From Codonopsis lanceolata (Eukaryota > Streptophyta > Magnoliopsida > Asterales > Campanulaceae), in assembly GCA_013146195.2 (NCBI GenBank), contig CM028384.1:77472728-77536727 (forward strand): 64,000 bases of DNA, read 5' to 3'. The translations under genes were made by a program, and so were the position numbers. Within the stretch, counting starts at the first letter, position 1. Each line of letters begins with the position of its first letter. Of the stretch, positions 57,801-64,000 are shown piece by piece. The notes under the pieces are model-generated. The model had not been told where the DNA came from. It worked only from the letters and a program-made list of their open reading frames with translations, and did not search any database.

Positions 57801-58169
57801 TTAATCCACTCAATCACTCACTAATGCACTCTTAATCAACCCTTAAAACAAGTTAGACATGTTAGGACACAAGTGAGGAGGGTTAGGGAGGTTTAAGATA
57901 GGTTTAGATAGGGGTTATGGTGTCTGAGTAGATCGATACCAGCAAGGGGCACAAAAATCCCGTAACAGACTTCTAGGGGTTGAGCCTCAACCCTCATCGA
58001 CCGCCTCATTGGTCTACAAGGGTTGCTCTCGATACTTGAGGCGGGCGCCTAAGTTCCGTCACGGCGCTCGGCTCTGAACCTCAAAATTTGATCTAAACTT
58101 GTCCTAAATGATCCCAAACTTATGGGCAATAACCTAGGGTCTAACAAACTCAAAACAAGTCTAAAACAA
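54814..58169 (-). repeat. G2 5' LTR, truncated by assembly gap
   Basis: Colinear with 48100 to about 51502, shorter by about 47 bp from scattered small deletions. The remaining 0.58 kb of LTR start is lost at the gap. Confidence 0.9.
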
Positions 58170-58269
58170 NNNNNNNNNNNNNNNNNNNNNNNNNNNNNNN
58201 NNNNNNNNNNNNNNNNNNNNNNNNNNNNNNNNNNNNNNNNNNNNNNNNNNNNNNNNNNNNNNNNNNNNN
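58170..58269. other. assembly gap, 100 N
   Basis: Exactly 100 N. The gypsy LTR stops at its left edge and copy B of the direct repeat starts at its right edge. Confidence 1.
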
Positions 58270-59067
58270 AAAAAAAAGTGTAATATCGAGGAAAAACAAA
58301 AAAATAGGAATATCAAAAAACCAAAAAAGAGGAATATTTAAAAACACAAAAGAAGAATATTGACAGAGAGAGAGAGAGAGAGAGAGGGAAAAGGACAATC
58401 TTTTTTTGCCATATTTGGCTGCATTTTATGGTCTACAGTTTCGACAAACTTGGAAAAATCTTTCTTGGGTGTACGGCGTATTTTGATCGATCGAGTGATT
58501 TGAAATTTGAAAAATTTTCTTATTGTGTTTGGCGACAAGGTATTGACCGGTCGAGGCACAATTTTTGAAAATTTCTCTTAACATATTTCGATAACAGTGT
58601 TTTGCCCAGCTTGGAATATGGTTTCCGAAAGCTTTTAAAATCTTCATACCGTATTTAACAACCGCTGACCGCTTGAATACGGCTTTAAAAACATGAAAAT
58701 CTTTTTCCTGTTGTGTTCTTGGTCGGCTTTTTGACCCGAAGGACATAACATCCTTATTGGTTGTAGTTTAGGTTTTGGCATGAACTACGTTTGGTCCGAT
58801 TTTCCTTTATTAAGGAATACATAAGCAACCTACATTAGTAGGTCCGACCATCGTAGCACTTAATTTGCATATCTCCGCTTAAAAACCGTGATAACTCGTT
58901 ATAACCGACTAAACATGTCTAGGTTATGGAGTTTGGTTAGCATGATAAACTGTTACCTGTATGTATTTCTCTCCTATTTTAATTAAACGAAATTGGAGAG
59001 TCTATTGCTTATTAACAATGTTCGCCTACTCAAGCCTCAAGTTACTGTAGACTCCATCGCGAAGGGC

Positions 59068-60278
59068 CTCAGACACCTACACTCGATATGTGACTCGACA
59101 TGTGAGAACGCTTAAACTTAACAAATATCAAGTTACGTGAGTCAAAATACGAAAGGAAAGTAAGATGCGCGAACAAGTAAAATGCGAGGGTGAAAGTGCT
59201 AATTTTGGAACTTGAATAGTCACCTAGCGCCAAAGCATCTTTGGCGTCGCGCCAAGCCAAGGGTGGTTCCGCCCAACAAACTACGAGCACTCCCGCTAAC
59301 GCAGTGTACAAATTTTGATAAACGATTGTACAAGATCTTTGAACACGCCGAAGGGATTTTAATCCCGGATGTGTCCTCTTGCCCACCTATAAATAAAGGT
59401 GCTGGGCTCACTCAAGATGGAGAAATCTCGCAAAGAAACGCCGAAGATTTTCCTCCGCGTCTTATAACGCCGATATAGTGAGAGAAGTGAGATAGGGAGT
59501 GTCTCCAGCCCACAAAGCTTCGAAACCCCGTCCAAACTCCGCCAAACCAAAAACCCACGCTAAAAGTGATCCCTAGCCCTTTAGTTAGGTATCCACCTCA
59601 TTTTCCGGTCCAAAATCCATAAAGTAAGTTGTTACTCTGCCCGAGTAATAGGCCGAAAAACACTCAAAATAAGTCATTATTCCGCCCAACCAAAAAGGCC
59701 AAAACAACCACAAATAAGCCGTCATTCTGCCCGAGTGAATGAGCCAAAACCATCCAAAATAAGTAGTCACTTTTCCCAAATCACAACAACAACAACACAA
59801 CAACAACAAAAAGACTCCTCTCCCCAGCGACGTAGCGAGCACACCGCGCCTAAAAGGTAATAGCCTTTAAGGGCACTATTTTTTATAAAGTCTTTCTTTA
59901 AATCCGACCAATGTAGCAAATATAAGCCGTTGTGCTGCCCGGATTTAGTTAGAAAATATTATGTAAAAGAGCGTTATAATGGCCAAATATTTTTAAATAT
60001 ATTTGTAATTATTGTAAAGAAATGGTCGCAAGTCCGTAAATAATGTAGCCACTGGATGTATTTGCTTTTATTTTCCTGTCTTTAAATGCTTTATTTATTT
60101 GCTAAATAAATATAACAAAAAGCATACTTTAGCCAAAAAACATTTTTGAGACCGAAGGGCGAGTTGGGTGCCTAGCACCTTCCCAACTCGTAACTTAGCC
60201 TCCGAACCTGTTTTCAATCTCTCGGTTTTTTCTTTTTTCTCGGTTTTGCTTTATTTTGCCTTAAAATAAAGATGGCGA
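59068..60278 (+). repeat. Tat/Ogre-like LTR, copy B
   Basis: Matches 40844-42089 with many small deletions, including the damaged start (CTCAGACACCTACACTCG in place of CTCTGTAGACACCCC). Confidence 0.6.
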
Positions 60279-62442
60279 ATCTAAAACATTTTGGATCCGT
60301 GGGGCCTCGCAATACTTCTTTCTTGCACTTTTTCGCTTTTCCCTAAAAAGGGAGAATGAGAATGAAAGGGTGATGTATTCACATATCCCGGTATTCCCTA
60401 AACAAGGGATAACTTGATGCGAGAAACCCAAACTCCCATAGTGATCCGAAATAGGCCATAAGGCTATTTTTATAAAATCAATAGTGGGGCGCCGCAACAT
60501 CCTTTTTGCACTTTTCCGTTTTCCCCTAAGAAAGGGAAAATGGGAATGAAAGGGTGATGCATTTCCATATCCTGATATCCCCTAAACAAGAGATAACTTG
60601 ATGCGGGAAACCCAAAAGTTCCCATATTGGATAAAAAAATCCACTAAAGGCAACCGAGGCGCATTCCAACGCACTATCTTAGACAAAGACTCCTTCTCGC
60701 ACTTTTAATTTCGTCTTCCCTAAAAAAGGGAAGAAGAAATGAGAGCGATGGTGTCCCGTGATCCGCACGCACGCCACCTATCCAAGGGCGGGCGCGGCAC
60801 TGCAGGGAACCCACAGTGGGTAGTTTATTTGGTGAAGGGTTATTTTTGTCTATCAATTAAATTCTAAGAAATAAGCTTGACTTTTATAGTAAGAAAGATT
60901 TTGTATGTTTGGTGATTACGTGTCTATGAGAGATTGATGGTGAAAAGTTAAAAGAATACCAAGTTAAAAGAAGAAATTCAGATATCATGTTACCGAAGGG
61001 AATTGGCTACTTAGAAAAACGGCCGGACAAAAAAAATATTGTCACGTGCAAAGGGAAACTTTAAAGCTGAATATTGTTACTTGGGGGCATATAAGACATC
61101 TGACATTTGAAGTCTTTTCTTTAATTCCTTTTGTTGAAAATTTTAGGAAAGTCATGTTGTGGATTTTTTCAACAACTACATAGGAGTGAGGTTAGGAGTG
61201 GAGATCACGACTTCTATAAAGAAGGAAAGATTTGGAAAGCAAGGAAGGCTTAGCTATATAAGGAGAAGTTGGTTTTAGAAGTTAGCATCCAATCACAGAC
61301 AACACGCCTAATACACATAATCAGACACACACATATACAATTGAAGATTTTGGTAGCAGCTTGCTCGTTTTTTTCCATCACACTGCTGGGTTTATTTTCG
61401 TTTTGAATTCATTTTGTAAGTAATTTTAATTATGTGTAGTGGCTAGTTTTATTTCATCGAGTTAATGAACAAAGTAATTCTTTACAAGTTCCTACTGTGA
61501 GATCTAATTGTTTTTCAATCTAAATTGGGTTCAAGTATTTATTCATTCTCTGTTTGTTTGTTGCAAAAGAAATTGTGACTTAGGATTATTATGTTTAGTT
61601 AATGTCTGTTGTCAAAACCTTAATTAACATAATAGTTCATTGCTGGTTATAACTGTTGATCCGTAATTATCATCAGGTTCTAACAAAGTAGCAAGTGACG
61701 CAACGTTTAGGCATCACAAGCATATTCGGTTCTTATTGTGGGAATGCGTAATCTAAATTAAATAATATTGCTTTCATATGCATTATTTATAATCGGGTCT
61801 CTCTCTCTTAATGCTTTCAAAACATTAAATCCTACGAGCGTTTTGAGGGTTGCCTTTTGATTAGAGAAATAGTTAATGAGCTTCTCTTAACTATCGAGAC
61901 AATCAGGAGAGGTTAGATGTTTGACTGTTGTTGACAACTATAACCGGTTTATTTGAGGCTCATTGAATCATTTTTGTCTCTATGATCGGTAATAACTTTG
62001 GAGATTACATTAAGTTCATTGACTTGATTTTTCTCTTATTGAATTCAAACATCATTTTCTGTTTTGTTTACACTTAGACATTTAACTAAAGCTTTTAGTT
62101 AATTCATTTTTTGTTAATTAGTTTTGATTAAAACCCTCAATCTTATTTTTAAGTGCTTTGATAAAATTCTTTTAAGAGATAAATTCGACGTTCCTTGTGG
62201 ATACTATCTCTACTGTCCTATACTCATTAGTTGAAAAAATAAAAAAATATTTTTTACGATTTCACACTCGTCAACCCACAATATATTTTTTTAATCGGTG
62301 TGCCCTAGTCAAACATTACCATTATTTAGGAACGAATGAAATACTTCTTCTTTTTTAATTTTCATAGCTGTCCAATATGTACATCTATCTATAGTGAATG
62401 AACTATATAATTAAAGAGAATCCATTAAAATCAAAATCAAAA

Positions 62443-62634
62443 TCAAGTACTACACTTATAGTTGTTTTGATTTGAACCCGCTGAATATGCTTTCACTACT
62501 ACATTGGCATCATCCAAGAAGGGACTTATGAAATCCACTAGGTCTTCAACTTGAGAGGTTCCTAAATATTCCATCAACCAACTTGCAGATAATGTAAAGT
62601 CAGATCTATTGAACAGATCAAGATTGAAAAACAA
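62443..62634 (-). CDS. second copy of unrecognised 63-aa ORF
   Basis: Same ORF as at 44276-44467 with two C/T changes that alter two residues near the end. It stays open in both copies, but the copies are too alike for that to mean selection. Confidence 0.3.
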   Translation of the reverse strand: MFFNLDLFNRSDFTLSASWLMEYLGTSQVEDLVDFISPFLDDANVVVKAYSAGSNQNNYKCST

Positions 62635-63844
62635 ATACTAAACCTCCATAATTATTATCATATTTTTCTTTTTTGTCCATCCTAAAAAATATTTTTTTCT
62701 AACATTTTTTTTAACACATCACTTTTACTATTCTATCATTTCCTTTTATCTTATTTTAATTAAGAGTCACATGCACATAAGGTTCAAAAACACAGTACAT
62801 AAATATTAATAATCAACTCAATTATTATTTTTAATCAATATACGGGCCAAACAAGACAATAATTACCGACAAATTCTAACTCAACTCATACTGCTTACTT
62901 CTTCTAACGAGGTCGCTTTTCAAGTGTCACTAGCGTTGCTTACTCTCAACGGAAAAGTCAGGATTTCAAGTTTCACTAGAGGCACCGTTGTTGTTCAAAT
63001 AATCAAAATCACCATTTAACTACTTATTTCTTTTAACGGAGAAGTCGAGTGTTCAAATCTCACTACAAACATCAAGGTACTTCACCACTCTCAGTAAAGA
63101 AATCGGGTGTTTATAGCCTCACCAGAGATGTTATTTGTTCTTACCACACCAAAAACACCATACGACTTTGTAGTCTTTCAAGAGCCAAAAAATAAAAATA
63201 AAAAATTAATAAAAAAAGGCTGAGGTAAGGTATATGTTTCTTCCAACCTTCAAAAAAATTATTAATTTTTTAAAAAAAGATAATAATTTTGAAACGAAGT
63301 GGATAGTAAAGAAGTCAAATTGATTATAAAACACTAAAATACTCCTACAATTGGAGCATGTAGGAAACTTTAAACAATTGTACAACATTTTGCTCGATCA
63401 TAGTAATAACTACCTGGATGAGTCTGGCCTTGTTCTGAAACTACACTGTTAAATAAGTAGCCAAGGAAACTTCCATGGCAGATTCTCTTGTACTTCCAAT
63501 GTACTTAACCAAATATTTTAAAACATAGTTGTAAATATATATTCCAAAAAAGAGAATCAAGTTGTTTCTTTACCAGTTAACATCACTTTTTTTGGACCAC
63601 CCACAGCTCATTGTATAAACTAAGTTAAATAGTTCCACTAGTTACTAAACTTTGCCCTAATTTAGAATTGGGTCATTAAACTGATTTTATTTTATTTTTT
63701 GCAATCATGTTTTAGTGTATTATAATTTGTTTGCAATTGAGTCATTCTATTAACGACCATTCAAATAGATAGGGGACTAGTGTCAGGTGACCGCACATGA
63801 CAATGACATGAAAAGTGAAGAGCAACGGTTAGGAAAATACCCGT

Positions 63845-63890
63845 TAAAGACCCTCATGCCTTGCATGTGACATTGGAATGAGGGTCTTTA
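63845..63890. repeat. hairpin, copy B
   Basis: Identical to 45681-45726: 13-bp arms TAAAGACCCTCAT and ATGAGGGTCTTTA. Confidence 0.85.
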
Positions 63891-64000
63891 GGTGAGTATT
63901 GTTCCGCTTGTTGACCTTCATTTCCCCTATTATCGTCGAAGTTGAAAGGCCTTTACTAAAGTTGGGTCACGTGATCTTGGTCTATAATTTATTTTGAATG

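Larger units (their letters stand above)
48100..58169 (-). mobile_element. Ty3/gypsy G2 element with gag but no pol
   Basis: Minus-strand order: 5' LTR (58169-54814, its start lost at the gap), primer site (54810-54797), leader, gag (54588 to about 53760), non-coding stretch, polypurine tract (52103-52087) and 3' LTR (52086-48100). The internal region is only 2.73 kb. The two LTRs are nearly identical apart from small indels, so insertion was recent. Left flank CAATT (48095-48099) is one candidate target duplication. Confidence 0.88.
58270..64000 (+). repeat. direct repeat copy B of 39965-45836
   Basis: Same order: purine-rich tract with (GA)n, Tat-like tail, Tat-like LTR (about 59068-60278, TATA box near 59390), leader repeats (60300-60740), putative LTR with TATATAAG at about 61256, ORF remnant and hairpin. 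It runs off the window. Confidence 0.93.

Overview
The window looks like nuclear DNA of a flowering plant, probably a eudicot. I cannot name the species. It is repeat-rich and gene-poor: almost everything recognisable is a plant transposable element, mostly decayed and nested. I see no intact housekeeping gene, tRNA, rRNA or CRISPR array. Two runs of exactly 100 N (28025-28124 and 58170-58269) show it is a scaffold joined from separate contigs, so arrangements across those points are not proven.

Layout. 1-7876: 3' two thirds of a SIRE-type Ty1/copia element on the + strand (broken pol, spacer, env-like ORF, polypurine tract, 3' LTR). It carries at least eight short hairpin-forming modules, often with a GTAGCTAC core. 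9100-12782: two minus-strand fragments of a long Ty3/gypsy LTR (family G1). The second is entered at 12783 by a plus-strand LTR of a related family (G2). That LTR holds an almost full-length L1-type LINE (13534-19387, flanked by a 14-bp target duplication) and is broken again at 21507 by a minus-strand SIRE-like element. In this element a second LTR copy lies in inverted orientation between pol and env-like remnants (21507-28024). After the first gap: a chromovirus integrase/chromodomain remnant, a complete G1 LTR (29197-32881) and a primer binding site directly after it.

33400-36200 holds possible non-retroelement coding DNA: a three-exon plant mobile domain (PMD) gene on the minus strand and two very small gene candidates. 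Upstream of it, a 1.5-kb Mutator-like element with 124-bp inverted ends (36533-38041) carries a rearranged 5' piece of an HMG-CoA reductase gene, a Pack-MULE. A purine-rich tract then leads to a Tat/Ogre-like LTR (40844-42089) and AT-rich DNA. 48100-58169 is a G2 gypsy element on the minus strand with two LTRs, a gag remnant and no pol.

The last 5.7 kb (58270-64000) repeat 39965-45836. The Tat part of the repeat is riddled with small indels while the next 3 kb is almost identical. With the scaffold gap at its edge, this points to an unmerged haplotype or an assembly artefact at least as much as to a true duplication.

Functionally the retroelements supply LTR promoters (several TATA boxes), priming sites and polypurine tracts, but no pol is intact. 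Any living coding capacity would be in the PMD locus and its small neighbours, and its exon frames do not join cleanly.
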